NCBI RefSeq assembly: GCF_002813375.1
Contig: NZ_PHUJ01000003.1
Span: 2,542,001 to 2,606,000 of the forward strand
Direction: 5' to 3'
Length of the DNA stretch: 64,000 nt
Origin: Pseudonocardia alni
Lineage (GTDB): Bacteria; Actinomycetota; Actinomycetes; Mycobacteriales; Pseudonocardiaceae
The notes below the pieces were generated by a model. That model was not told where the DNA came from. It saw only the letters and a program-made list of their open reading frames with translations, and made no database searches. Positions 1 through 7,823 of this stretch are shown piece after piece. Made by a program: the position numbers and the translations under genes. Positions within the stretch are counted from its first letter, which is position 1. Each line of letters begins with the position of its first letter.

Positions 1-1115
1 GGCAGACCCGCGCCTGCACCCCGCCCGGCGACGACGGCCCGGGCGCCGCCCGCGGTGCGGTCCCGCAGCCACCCCCGCATCTCGCGACCGGTGCGGGGCA
101 GCTCGTCGCCGTCGTCGACACCGGGGTGGCGCCGCTGCCCCGGCTGGCCGGACGCCTCAGCGGCGGCGGGGACTACCTCACCGGCGGCGACGGTCTCACC
201 GACTGCGACGGCCACGGCTCCGATGTCGCGCTGCTCCTCGCCGGAGCCGCCGACCCGGTCACCGGGCTCGGCGCGGGCATGGCGCCGGGCGCGCGGATCC
301 TGTCGCTGCGCCAGTCCTCGGGGCGCTTCGCCGTCCGCGGCACCGACGGCACCGAGCGACCCGCCGGGGAGATCCGCACCCTGGCCGCGGCGATCGACCG
401 GGCCGTCGCACTCGGCGCGAGCGTCGTGAACGTGTCCGAGGTGGTGTGCGTGCCGTCCGCGCAGGTCGACTCCGCGGGGGCCGCGCTGCGCGAGGCCGTC
501 GACGGCGCCGAGCGGGCCGGGGTCCTGGTCGTCGCCGCGGCCGGGAACGTCGACGGGAACGGCACCTGCACCGGCGACCCGGACCTGCGGCCGCTGCCCG
601 CGTCCTACGACACGGTCCTCGCCGTCGGCGCGGTCGACGGCGACGACGTCCCCGGCGACTTCTCCGTGCCGGGCCCCTGGGTGGACCTCGCCGCTCCGGG
701 GACGGACCTGCCCCGTCCGTCCGGACCGGACGGTGCGGTGGTCCGCGGCACGTCGTACTCGGCGCCGCTGGTCGCGGGGACCGCGGCGCTGCTGCGCGAA
801 CGGTTCCCGATGCTCACCCCGCGTCAGGTCGGAGACCGGCTGCGCGCCACGGCCCGCCCCACCGCGGGCGACGGCCGCACCGGCCACGGCGTGCTCGACC
901 CGGGGGCCGCGCTGACCGCGGAGCCGCTGCTCCTGACCCCGGACGACCCCGCCGGTCCCGGCGGCCGCGCCGGGGTCCCCGGGGCGGGCCGGGCGCCGCT
1001 GCCGCTGGCGTCGGCCCCGCCGGCGGACCTGCCCGTGGTGGCCGGGGTCGGAGCGGTCGCGGCGGTCGGCGGGGCGCTCGTCGCGGCACTGGCGGGGCTG
1101 CGGCGCCGGCCCTGA
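1..1115 (+). CDS. mycP: Mycosin (MycP), subtilisin-like serine protease of a type VII (ESX) secretion system; 5' end outside the window
   Basis: Membrane-anchored S8 protease; in the family it processes ESX substrates and stabilises the secretion complex in the cell envelope. The frame is open from base 3, so only the N-terminus (signal peptide) is missing. The catalytic triad is visible: Asp in VAVVDTG (codon 117-119), His in DCDGHGSD (213-215) and Ser in RGTSYSAP (753-755). The oxyanion Asn lies in AAAGN near 540-550. A Pro/Gly/Ala-rich linker is followed by one C-terminal membrane helix (about 1024-1104) and a short RRRP cytosolic tail, the usual mycosin topology. An ATG/GTG within the window (GTG at 126) would cut off the catalytic Asp and is not the start. 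It converges on eccB with an 8-base gap. Confidence 0.92.
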   Translation, partial: QTRACTPPGDDGPGAARGAVPQPPPHLATGAGQLVAVVDTGVAPLPRLAGRLSGGGDYLTGGDGLTDCDGHGSDVALLLAGAADPVTGLGAGMAPGARILSLRQSSGRFAVRGTDGTERPAGEIRTLAAAIDRAVALGASVVNVSEVVCVPSAQVDSAGAALREAVDGAERAGVLVVAAAGNVDGNGTCTGDPDLRPLPASYDTVLAVGAVDGDDVPGDFSVPGPWVDLAAPGTDLPRPSGPDGAVVRGTSYSAPLVAGTAALLRERFPMLTPRQVGDRLRATARPTAGDGRTGHGVLDPGAALTAEPLLLTPDDPAGPGGRAGVPGAGRAPLPLASAPPADLPVVAGVGAVAAVGGALVAALAGLRRRP

Positions 1116-1123
1116 ACCGCGGC

Positions 1124-2545
1124 TCAGCCCGGCAGGTCCGCCACCTCCCGCGCCGCCGCGACGCTCAGCACCCCCGCCCGCGGCAGCAGCCGCACCATCT
1201 CCGCCGGTGCGTCCCCCGCCTCCCCGATCCCCAGCGCCCGCCCGGTCCCGGCGTCCGCGACACCGTGCACCGCGCCGGACGCGGCGAGCAGCAGGCGCGT
1301 CCCGCCGTCGCCGCCGCCGGTGTCGACCGGCCCGGTCCGCAGTGGCCCCGGGCCGGTCCCCGGCAGTACCACGGCGTCGAGACCCGGCCCGGCGTCGTCG
1401 GCACCGGCGAGGCGCACCCGCACCGCACCGGGCGCGACCGGCTCCTCGATGCCCGCGACGAGTGCGCGCCGTCCCTCGCGCCAGGTCCCGCACAGCACCG
1501 GGGGCACCTCGGTGACCTCGGCCCGCGCGGCGGGCCAGGCCTCGGCGCCGGGCACCCGCGTCTGCCCGACGTCGTCGACCAGCCCGGGCGGCAGCGTCGC
1601 CGGTTCGGCCTGCCCGGTCCGGGAGCGGACGGCGTCGGCGAGGGTGACCGGGATCCGGGCGAGCCCGTCGTCGACCACCAGGAAGTACGTCGACCCTGCC
1701 CCGAGCGACTGGCTGCGCACGACGTCCCCGTTCCGCCCCAGCCCCGCGACAGGTGTCGGTCCGGGGGCGGGGACCCGCAGCGGCGCGCCCTCCGGGATCG
1801 CGGAGAGCAGACCGTCGCCGACCCGGCGGACGGGCGCGCCGAACAGGCCGAGCCCGTCGAGGGCGTTCCGGTCGGACGGGTCGAGCCGGTGCCGGGCGCC
1901 GTCGTGGACCAGGTAGGTGGCGCCGCCCTCGGCGGCCAGCAGGGCCACCGGTTCCGGTCCGGCCGGGACGGGTCCGAGCGACCCCGCGAGCACCGTCGTG
2001 GTCCCGGCGCCGGAGCCCTCGCCGCGGGTGTCGCAGACCGCCCACGCGGGTGGGACCGGGACCCCGTCGAGCGGGACGCCGACGGTGCCGGGGACGGCCG
2101 CCGGCGCGGTGCGCGGCGCGGCGGCCAGTGCGTCGTCGGGCACCGGGACGGGCACGGCGGTGGCACCGTCGTCGCGACCGTGCGCGGCGAGGACCAGCCG
2201 TCCCGCGACCGGGTCGGGCACCGGCACGAGCAGCGCGGACCGGTCGGGGTCGCGGACCACGGCGTAGAGCACGCCGCTGCGCTGCCCCTGCACCAGCGCC
2301 CGGGAGCGCCAGTCGGTGGCCGGGTCGACCCGGGCCAGCAGCGCCGCCACCCCGAGCGCGAGCAGCCCGACCAGCACTCCGGCGAACACGGCGCGCCGCT
2401 GCGAGCGGATCTGCTCGTGCAGCAGCACCGGGTCCGCCCGCACCAGCGCGGCCTCCATCCGGCGCACACCGAACCGGTGGGCGTCGACCTGGTCGCGGGT
2501 CGCCGGGGCGCGCTGCACGCGCGCGGGGGCGGGATCGGTGCGCAC
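1124..2545 (-). CDS. eccB: Type VII secretion protein EccB
   Basis: EccB is a core ESX membrane component with a cytosolic N-terminus, one transmembrane helix and a large periplasmic domain. Seen here: the family N-terminal motif TRDQVDAHRFGVRRM, followed by the conserved LLHEQIRSQRRAVFAG stretch, a single hydrophobic helix (VLVGLLALGVAALLA) and about 390 periplasmic residues containing two family-type Cys. Length is 473 residues from GTG at 2545. The frame stays open to a GTG at 2614 (496 residues), but the extra residues have no family resemblance. No good ribosome binding site decides between them. The gene converges on mycP, so the two are not in one operon. No other ESX genes (eccC, eccD, eccE, esx) are in the window; they may lie upstream of base 1. 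Confidence 0.87.
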   Translation of the reverse strand: MRTDPAPARVQRAPATRDQVDAHRFGVRRMEAALVRADPVLLHEQIRSQRRAVFAGVLVGLLALGVAALLARVDPATDWRSRALVQGQRSGVLYAVVRDPDRSALLVPVPDPVAGRLVLAAHGRDDGATAVPVPVPDDALAAAPRTAPAAVPGTVGVPLDGVPVPPAWAVCDTRGEGSGAGTTTVLAGSLGPVPAGPEPVALLAAEGGATYLVHDGARHRLDPSDRNALDGLGLFGAPVRRVGDGLLSAIPEGAPLRVPAPGPTPVAGLGRNGDVVRSQSLGAGSTYFLVVDDGLARIPVTLADAVRSRTGQAEPATLPPGLVDDVGQTRVPGAEAWPAARAEVTEVPPVLCGTWREGRRALVAGIEEPVAPGAVRVRLAGADDAGPGLDAVVLPGTGPGPLRTGPVDTGGGDGGTRLLLAASGAVHGVADAGTGRALGIGEAGDAPAEMVRLLPRAGVLSVAAAREVADLPG

Positions 2546-2616
2546 CGCCCGGACGGTAGGACGGCCGCGACCCCGGCGGAGCCGGTCCGCGGTCACTGCG
2601 TAGAAGTACGCCACCT

Positions 2617-2628
2617 GACCGATCGGTC
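2617..2628. promoter_or_regulatory. Perfect 12-bp palindrome, candidate operator
   Basis: GACCGATCGGTC is a perfect inverted repeat in the short gap between eccB (-) and the binding-protein gene (+). It ends 7 bases before the -35 box of the predicted ABC-operon promoter. The position suits a repressor or activator site. No regulator gene is adjacent, so the cognate protein is unknown. Confidence 0.35.
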
Positions 2629-2635
2629 CAGTTCG

Positions 2636-2663
2636 TTGCCACCCTCACTCTGTTGCCCATAAT
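2636..2663 (+). promoter_or_regulatory. Predicted sigma-A-type promoter of the ABC importer operon
   Basis: -35 TTGCCA (2636-2641), 16-base spacer, -10 CATAAT (2658-2663); each box matches the consensus at five of six positions. The -10 overlaps the ATG at 2662-2664. A start point 7-11 bases downstream falls at about 2670-2674, at or next to the GTG at 2674. That points to a leaderless mRNA for the first gene. Confidence 0.5.
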
Positions 2664-2673
2664 GTGCCGTTGC

Positions 2674-4269
2674 GTGATCACCCTCCGGAACATCGTCGTC
2701 CCGTTGGTGGCCGCCGCCCTCGTGGCCGGCTGCTCCGCGCCCACCGCCGCCCCGGGCGAGGCGGGCCCGGCCGGGGACGGCACCACCATGACCCTCGCCG
2801 ACGGCTACGAGCCCGACGACCTCAACCCGCTGCTCGGCTACGGGGCGGAGGGCGCGAGCAAGTTCTACGACGGTCTCTACGCCCGCGACGCGCAGCGCAC
2901 CCTGCAGCCCGCGCTCGCCTCCGGCCCGGCGACCTCGTCACCGGACCGCCTGTCCTGGACGGTGCCGCTGCGCCCCGGCGTCACCTTCCACGACGGGTCG
3001 GCCTTCGGGCCCGAGGACGTCGTCGCCACCTACGCCGCGATCCTCGACCCGGCCCGCGCCGCGACGATCCGGTCGAGCGTGCCGATGCTCGCCGGGGTCG
3101 AGGCCGTCGGCGACGACGCCGTGCGGTTCCGGCTGTCCTACCCCTACGGCGCGTTCCCGGCCCGGCTCACCTCCGGGATCCTGCCGTCGGAGGCCCTCGA
3201 GGGCGGCGGCCCCGTCTCCGACCTGCCGGTGAACACCCGGGCCGTCGGCACCGGCCCGTACCGGCTCGCCGAGTGGCGGCGCGGCGACACGATGGTCATG
3301 GAGTCCAACCCGTCGTACTGGGGTGGCGCACCGTCGGTGACCCGGGTGACCGTCGTGTTCGCCACCGACGACAACACCCGTGCCCAGCGCACCGCCGCCG
3401 GCGAGTTCGACGGGACCGTGCTGCCGCCGGCGCTGGCCCGCGCGGTCGCGCAGCAGAGCGGGCTGGCGCTGCGCGAGCACGCCAGCGCCGACTACCGCAC
3501 CGTCGCGCTGCCGTTCGCGAACCCGGTCACCGCGGACCCGGCGATCCGCGCGGCGCTCAACCGCTCGGTGAACCGCCAGGGCATGATCGACGCGTTCCTC
3601 GCGGGCCAGGGCGAACCGGCCCACCACCCGATCCCGGGCGTGCTGCCCGAGCAGGTCGAGCCCTCCGCGACGTTCACCTTCGACCCCGCGGAGGCGGGCC
3701 GGATCCTGGAGCGGGCCGGCTGGGTCCCCGGGCCCGACGGGGTGCGCGTCCGCGGCGGGCAGGCCGCGCGCTTCACGCTGATGTACCCGGCCACCGACAC
3801 CGTGCGCCGCGACCTGGCCCAGGCGTTCGCCTCCGACGTGCGCGCGGCCGGGATCGACGTCCGGCTGGAGGGACTCGGCTGGGAGGCGATCGAGCCGCGG
3901 ATGGGCGCCGACGCGCTCGTGCTCGGCGGCGGCGACCCGTTCGACCCGGGGTTCAAGGCGTGGCAGCTGCTGCACTCCTCGAACGCCGCCGACGGGTTCA
4001 ACAACCCCGGCTCCTACCGCAACGCCGCCGTCGACGCGGCGCTGGACACCGCGCTGCGGGCGCCCGACGAGGCCGCCCGCACCGCGGCGGTGAAGGAGTT
4101 CCAGCGGGCCTACGTCGCCGACCCCGGCATGGTCTTCCTGGCCTTCCTCGGCCACAGCTACGTCACCCGCGACGCCTGGGACGGCTACACCCCCGTCGTC
4201 GAGCCGCACACCCACGGCACCACCTGGGGCCCGTGGTGGAACCTGCAGGACTGGACGCCCCGCTCGTGA
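2674..4269 (+). CDS. ABC transporter substrate-binding lipoprotein (SBP family 5, oligopeptide/nickel type)
   Basis: Captures the substrate outside the membrane for the importer encoded downstream. From GTG 2674 the signal peptide is compact: a Lys/Arg-poor n-region (MITLRN), a hydrophobic core and the lipobox LVAGC with Cys20, so a lipid anchor is expected. The mature protein has the family layout (YDGLY, WTVPLRPGVTFHDGSAFGPEDVVATY, GTGPYRLAEW, NPSYWGGAP). It is 531 residues long, normal for the family. An in-frame ATG at 2662 lies inside the predicted -10 box and would add MCRC ahead of the signal peptide, so GTG 2674 is preferred. The stop overlaps the first permease by 4 bases. Substrate unknown: a C-terminal PHTHGTTWGPWW stretch could suit a metal or metallophore ligand as well as a peptide. 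Confidence 0.88.
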   Translation: MITLRNIVVPLVAAALVAGCSAPTAAPGEAGPAGDGTTMTLADGYEPDDLNPLLGYGAEGASKFYDGLYARDAQRTLQPALASGPATSSPDRLSWTVPLRPGVTFHDGSAFGPEDVVATYAAILDPARAATIRSSVPMLAGVEAVGDDAVRFRLSYPYGAFPARLTSGILPSEALEGGGPVSDLPVNTRAVGTGPYRLAEWRRGDTMVMESNPSYWGGAPSVTRVTVVFATDDNTRAQRTAAGEFDGTVLPPALARAVAQQSGLALREHASADYRTVALPFANPVTADPAIRAALNRSVNRQGMIDAFLAGQGEPAHHPIPGVLPEQVEPSATFTFDPAEAGRILERAGWVPGPDGVRVRGGQAARFTLMYPATDTVRRDLAQAFASDVRAAGIDVRLEGLGWEAIEPRMGADALVLGGGDPFDPGFKAWQLLHSSNAADGFNNPGSYRNAAVDAALDTALRAPDEAARTAAVKEFQRAYVADPGMVFLAFLGHSYVTRDAWDGYTPVVEPHTHGTTWGPWWNLQDWTPRS

Positions 4270-5267
4270 CGGCCGTGCTCCCGGGCCGGCACCGCGGCCG
4301 CGCGGTGGCCCGGCTGGCCGGGCTGCGGCTGCTGCTCGGCGTCCCGACGGTGCTGCTGGTCGCGGTCGGGGTGTTCCTGCTGGCGGCGGTGTCGCCGTTC
4401 CGGCCGGTGTACCAGTACTTCGGGGTCGGGATCTTCTCCGCGAGCGACGCCGACATCGCCGCCGCCGAACGTTCGCTCGGGCTGGACGCGAGCGTGGGCG
4501 AACAGCTGCTCCGGTGGCTGGGCGGGCTGCTGACCGGCGACCTCGGGCAGAGCCTGTCGATGCGCCAGCCGGTGGCCCAGGTGGTCGCCGAGCGGCTCCC
4601 GTGGACGTTGCTGCTGGTCACCCTGGCTCTGCTCGTGTCGCTGGTGCTGGCCCTGGCCGCCGGGACCGTCGCGGCGTGGCGGCAGGGCGGCTGGTTCGAC
4701 CGGGCCGTCACCGCGGTCGGGCACACCCTGGAGGGGCTGCCGCCGTTCGTGCTGGCCCTGGGTGCGATCGCGGTGTTCGCCGTGGCCTGGCCGGTGCTGC
4801 CGGTCGCCGGGCTCACCGATGCCGGGGCCGCACCCACGTTCGGCCAGGTGAGCAGGCACCTGGTGCTGCCGGCGCTGGTGCTGGGGGTCTCCCAGACGCC
4901 GTGGCTGGTGCTGCACGTGCGGGCCTCGCTGCTGGCCTCCCTCGACGACGACCACGTCGCCGGCGCCCGGGCCCGCGGGCTGCCCGAGCGTCTCGTCGTG
5001 CTGCGCCACGCCCTGCCGACCGCGCTGCTGCCGTTCGTGACGGTGCTGGGCAACCGGCTGCCGGAGCTCGTCACCGGCGCCGTGCTGGTGGAGACCGTGT
5101 TCTCCTGGCCGGGGATCGCGGCGGCCGTGGTCACCGCGGCGCTGGCCGTGGACTTCCCGCTGCTCGCCGCGCTGACCCTCCTCTCGGCGGTGGCGGTGCT
5201 GGCCGGGTCGCTCGTCGCCGACCTGACCGTGCTGCTGCTGGACCCGCGGGTGGACGCCGATGTCTGA
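4266..5267 (+). CDS. ABC transporter permease (DppB/OppB type)
   Basis: First membrane subunit of the importer. The GTG start overlaps the binding-protein stop (GTGA), indicating translational coupling. The 333-residue product begins with a basic segment and a first helix (LLLGVPTVLLVAVGVFLLAAV). A periplasmic loop with GLDASVGEQLLRWLGGLLTGDLGQSL follows; this is the conserved DppB signature. The BPD_transp_1 domain has about five more helices. The EAA-like coupling motif is GARARGLPERLVVLRHALP, where the ATPases dock. It overlaps the next gene by 8 bases. Confidence 0.9.
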   Translation: MTAVLPGRHRGRAVARLAGLRLLLGVPTVLLVAVGVFLLAAVSPFRPVYQYFGVGIFSASDADIAAAERSLGLDASVGEQLLRWLGGLLTGDLGQSLSMRQPVAQVVAERLPWTLLLVTLALLVSLVLALAAGTVAAWRQGGWFDRAVTAVGHTLEGLPPFVLALGAIAVFAVAWPVLPVAGLTDAGAAPTFGQVSRHLVLPALVLGVSQTPWLVLHVRASLLASLDDDHVAGARARGLPERLVVLRHALPTALLPFVTVLGNRLPELVTGAVLVETVFSWPGIAAAVVTAALAVDFPLLAALTLLSAVAVLAGSLVADLTVLLLDPRVDADV

Positions 5268-6162
5268 GACCGCCGTCGCCCCCCGCCCGTGGCTCCCGGC
5301 CGGCCGGCCGCGCCCCGGCTCGCCCCGCGGCCGTCGCCGGTCCGGGCGGGCCCGGCTGGTCGCCGGCGCCGGCGGGCTGGTCCTGCTCGTCGCGGCCGCG
5401 GTAGGAGTGCCGTGGCTCGGCGGGCTCGACGAGGGCGCCGTGGACTACACCGCGATCCGGCTGCCGCCCTCGCCCGCGCACCCGTTCGGCACCGACTCCG
5501 TGGGCCGTGACGTGCTGCTGCGCAGCTTCGCCGGGCTGGGGGTGTCGCTGCAGGTCGCCGCGGCCTGCGCCGTGCTCTCGACGGTGATCGGCACCCTGTT
5601 CGGGGCGCTGTCCGGGCTGCTCGGCGGCTGGTGGGACCGGATCGCGATGCGCCTGGTCGACGCCGTCAACGCCGTCCCGCACCTGCTGCTCGGCATCGTG
5701 ATCGTCGCGCTCTACCGGGGCAGCGTGCTCGCGGTGATCGCCTCGATCGGGCTGACCCACTGGACGACGGTGGCCCGCGTCGTGCGCGCGGAGATCCTGA
5801 CCCTGCGCACCCGCCCGTTCGTCGACGCCGCGATCTCCGGCGGCGCGTCCCGGCGCCGGGTCCTGCGCCGGCACCTGCTGCCCGCGGTCGCCCCGCAGGC
5901 GGTGCTCTCGGCGGTGCTGATCCTGCCGCACGCGGTGTGGCACGAGACCGCACTGAGCTTCCTCGGCCTCGGCCTGCCACCACACCTGGCGAGCCTGGGC
6001 ACCATCCTCGGCGAGGGGAGACAGGCCGTGCTGCTCGGCTCCTGGTGGATCGTGGTGTTCCCGAGCGTGCTGCTGGCCGCGACGACGCTGTGCGTCGCCG
6101 GCATCGCGGCCTGGTGGCGGGACCGCACACTCCCGCGCCGACGGTCGGAGCAGGCGCTGTGA
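5260..6162 (+). CDS. ABC transporter permease (DppC/OppC type)
   Basis: Second membrane subunit, 300 residues. ATG 5260 lies inside the end of the DppB-type gene. A basic Pro/Arg-rich N-terminus precedes helix 1. The DppC hallmark HPFGTDSVGRDVLLRSFAG follows, then the transmembrane domain with EAA-type loop AAISGGASRRRVLRRHLLP. Late helices contain ETALSFLGLGLPPHLASLGTILGEG, a family signature. The stop overlaps the first ATPase by 4 bases (GTGA). Together with its neighbours it forms a complete binding-protein-dependent importer. Confidence 0.9.
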   Translation: MSETAVAPRPWLPAGRPRPGSPRGRRRSGRARLVAGAGGLVLLVAAAVGVPWLGGLDEGAVDYTAIRLPPSPAHPFGTDSVGRDVLLRSFAGLGVSLQVAAACAVLSTVIGTLFGALSGLLGGWWDRIAMRLVDAVNAVPHLLLGIVIVALYRGSVLAVIASIGLTHWTTVARVVRAEILTLRTRPFVDAAISGGASRRRVLRRHLLPAVAPQAVLSAVLILPHAVWHETALSFLGLGLPPHLASLGTILGEGRQAVLLGSWWIVVFPSVLLAATTLCVAGIAAWWRDRTLPRRRSEQAL

Positions 6163-7178
6163 CCGGGCCCGGTAGCGCCGCACCCGGCACGGTGCTCGCG
6201 GTGCGCGGCCTCGACGTCGCCTTCCGGGTCGGGCGCGGGCGTCGCGCCCGCACGGTCCGCGCGGTCACCGAGGCCGACCTGGACCTGCGTGCCGGGCGGC
6301 TGACCGCGCTCGTCGGGGAGTCCGGCTGTGGCAAGTCGGTGCTCACCGAGGCCCTGACCGGGCTGCTGCCGGGCACCGCATCGGTCCGCGGGTCGGCCGT
6401 GCTGACCCCGCCGGAGCAGTCCACCCGACGCGACCCGGTGGAGCTGCTGACCGCCCCCGAGGGGATCCTGCGCGACCGGGTCCGTGGACGGCTGGTCGGG
6501 CTGGTCCCCCAGTCCGCCGCCACCCATTTCACCCCCACCCGCACCGTCGGCGCCCAGCTGCGCGAGACCCTGACCCGGCTCGGCGCGACGGCCACCGTCG
6601 CCGACCTGCTCGACCGCGCCGCGCTGCCCCGCCACGTCGCCGCGCTGCACCCGCACGAGCTGTCCGGCGGGCAGGCCCAGCGCGCCGGGCTCGCCGCCGC
6701 GCTCGCCGGGGACCCACCGGTGCTGCTCGCCGACGAGCCGACCGCCGGACTCGACCGGCCGCTGGTCGACCACGTCACGACGCTGCTGGCCGGGCTGGCC
6801 GCGGAGGGTCGCGCCGTCCTGCTGATCACCCACGACCTGCGCGCCGCCCGCGCCGTCGCCGACGACGTCGCCGTCATGTACGCCTCGCGGCTGGTCGAGA
6901 CCGGCCCCGCCGACGACGTGTTCGCGGCCCCCTGGCACCCCTACACCGCCGGCCTGCTCGGGGCACTGCCCGACGCCGGGTTCACCCCGGTGCCCGGGCA
7001 CCCGCCGGAGCTGTCCGCGCTGCCCGACGGCTGCGCGTTCGCCCCACGCTGCCCGGTCACCGACGACTGCTCCGGCGACCCCGTCCCGGTCCGCCGGGGT
7101 GGGCGGAGCGTGTCCTGCCATCCGCCGACCGCCCCCGCGCTCCCCGCGGCGGCCCGGTCCGGGGCGGGGTCGCGGTGA
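6159..7178 (+). CDS. ABC transporter ATP-binding protein (DppD/NikD type)
   Basis: Energises import. 339 residues from GTG 6159, coupled to dppC by a GTGA overlap. Walker A GESGCGKS is at residues 53-60, the signature LSGGQAQR is intact, Walker B is VLLADEP and the switch is ITHD. The C-terminus carries the oligopeptide-ABC extension with conserved cysteines (DGCAFAPRCPVTDDC), which binds an iron-sulfur cluster in some relatives. This is the full-length, canonical member of the ATPase pair. Confidence 0.9.
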   Translation: MTGPGSAAPGTVLAVRGLDVAFRVGRGRRARTVRAVTEADLDLRAGRLTALVGESGCGKSVLTEALTGLLPGTASVRGSAVLTPPEQSTRRDPVELLTAPEGILRDRVRGRLVGLVPQSAATHFTPTRTVGAQLRETLTRLGATATVADLLDRAALPRHVAALHPHELSGGQAQRAGLAAALAGDPPVLLADEPTAGLDRPLVDHVTTLLAGLAAEGRAVLLITHDLRAARAVADDVAVMYASRLVETGPADDVFAAPWHPYTAGLLGALPDAGFTPVPGHPPELSALPDGCAFAPRCPVTDDCSGDPVPVRRGGRSVSCHPPTAPALPAAARSGAGSR

Positions 7179-7822
7179 GCCTGCGCGCGGAGGGGGTGCG
7201 GGCCGGGTGGCGGGCCGGGCACGCCGTCGTCGACGGCGTGGACCTGGCCGTGGAACGGGGTTCGGTGCTCGGGCTGGCCGGCCCGTCGGGGTGCGGGAAG
7301 TCGACGCTGACCCGGGTGCTGGCGCTGCTGCACGCACCGTGGTCGGGCCGGGTGACCGTCGACGACGAGCCGGTCCGCCGGTTCCGCTTCGACGCGCCCG
7401 CCCCGCTGCGCCGCCGGATCGGGGTGGTGTTCCAGTCCCCACGGGCCTCGACCGACCCGCGGCTGACCTGCGAGGAGATCGTGGCCGAGCCGCTGCGCGC
7501 CGCCCGGGCGCCCGGGGTCACCGCACGCGTCGACGAGGTGTGCGCGCAGGTCGGGCTGACCGCCGAGCTGCGCGGACGCCGGCCGCACGAGGTGTCCGAC
7601 GGCCAGCTCCAGCGCGCCTGCCTGGCCCGTGCGCTCGCGCCCCGGCCGGACTACCTGCTGTGCGACGAGATGACCGCGATGCTCGACGCGTCGAGCACCG
7701 CGGCCCTGGTCTCGGTCGTCGCCGCCGAGGTCGACGGCCGCGGGCTCGGCGTCCTCGCCGTCAGCCACGACGAGGCGCTGCTCGCGGCATGGGCCGGGCG
7801 GGTGCTGCGGCCGTGGAGCTGA
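7175..7822 (+). CDS. ABC transporter ATP-binding protein (DppF/NikE type), short form with degenerate signature
   Basis: Second ATPase, 215 residues against about 260-330 for typical NikE/DppF. It starts at GTG 7175 with a GTGA overlap. Walker A GPSGCGKS is at residues 36-43. The Q-loop is FQSPRAS. The signature reads VSDGQLQR in place of LSGGQ, Walker B ends CDEM and the H-loop is VSHD. There is no C-terminal oligopeptide-ABC extension. Walker A and the catalytic Glu are kept, so it can plausibly bind nucleotide. The altered signature suggests one of the two ATPase sites works differently. It is the last gene of the operon and converges on the next gene with almost no gap, and no hairpin is evident there. 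Confidence 0.88.
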   Translation: MSLRAEGVRAGWRAGHAVVDGVDLAVERGSVLGLAGPSGCGKSTLTRVLALLHAPWSGRVTVDDEPVRRFRFDAPAPLRRRIGVVFQSPRASTDPRLTCEEIVAEPLRAARAPGVTARVDEVCAQVGLTAELRGRRPHEVSDGQLQRACLARALAPRPDYLLCDEMTAMLDASSTAALVSVVAAEVDGRGLGVLAVSHDEALLAAWAGRVLRPWS

Positions 7823-7823
7823 G

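Noticed and set aside
2653-2664. TTG 2653 or ATG 2662 as start of the ABC binding protein
   Set aside because: Both fall in or before the predicted -10 box, and the GTG at 2674 gives a better signal peptide.
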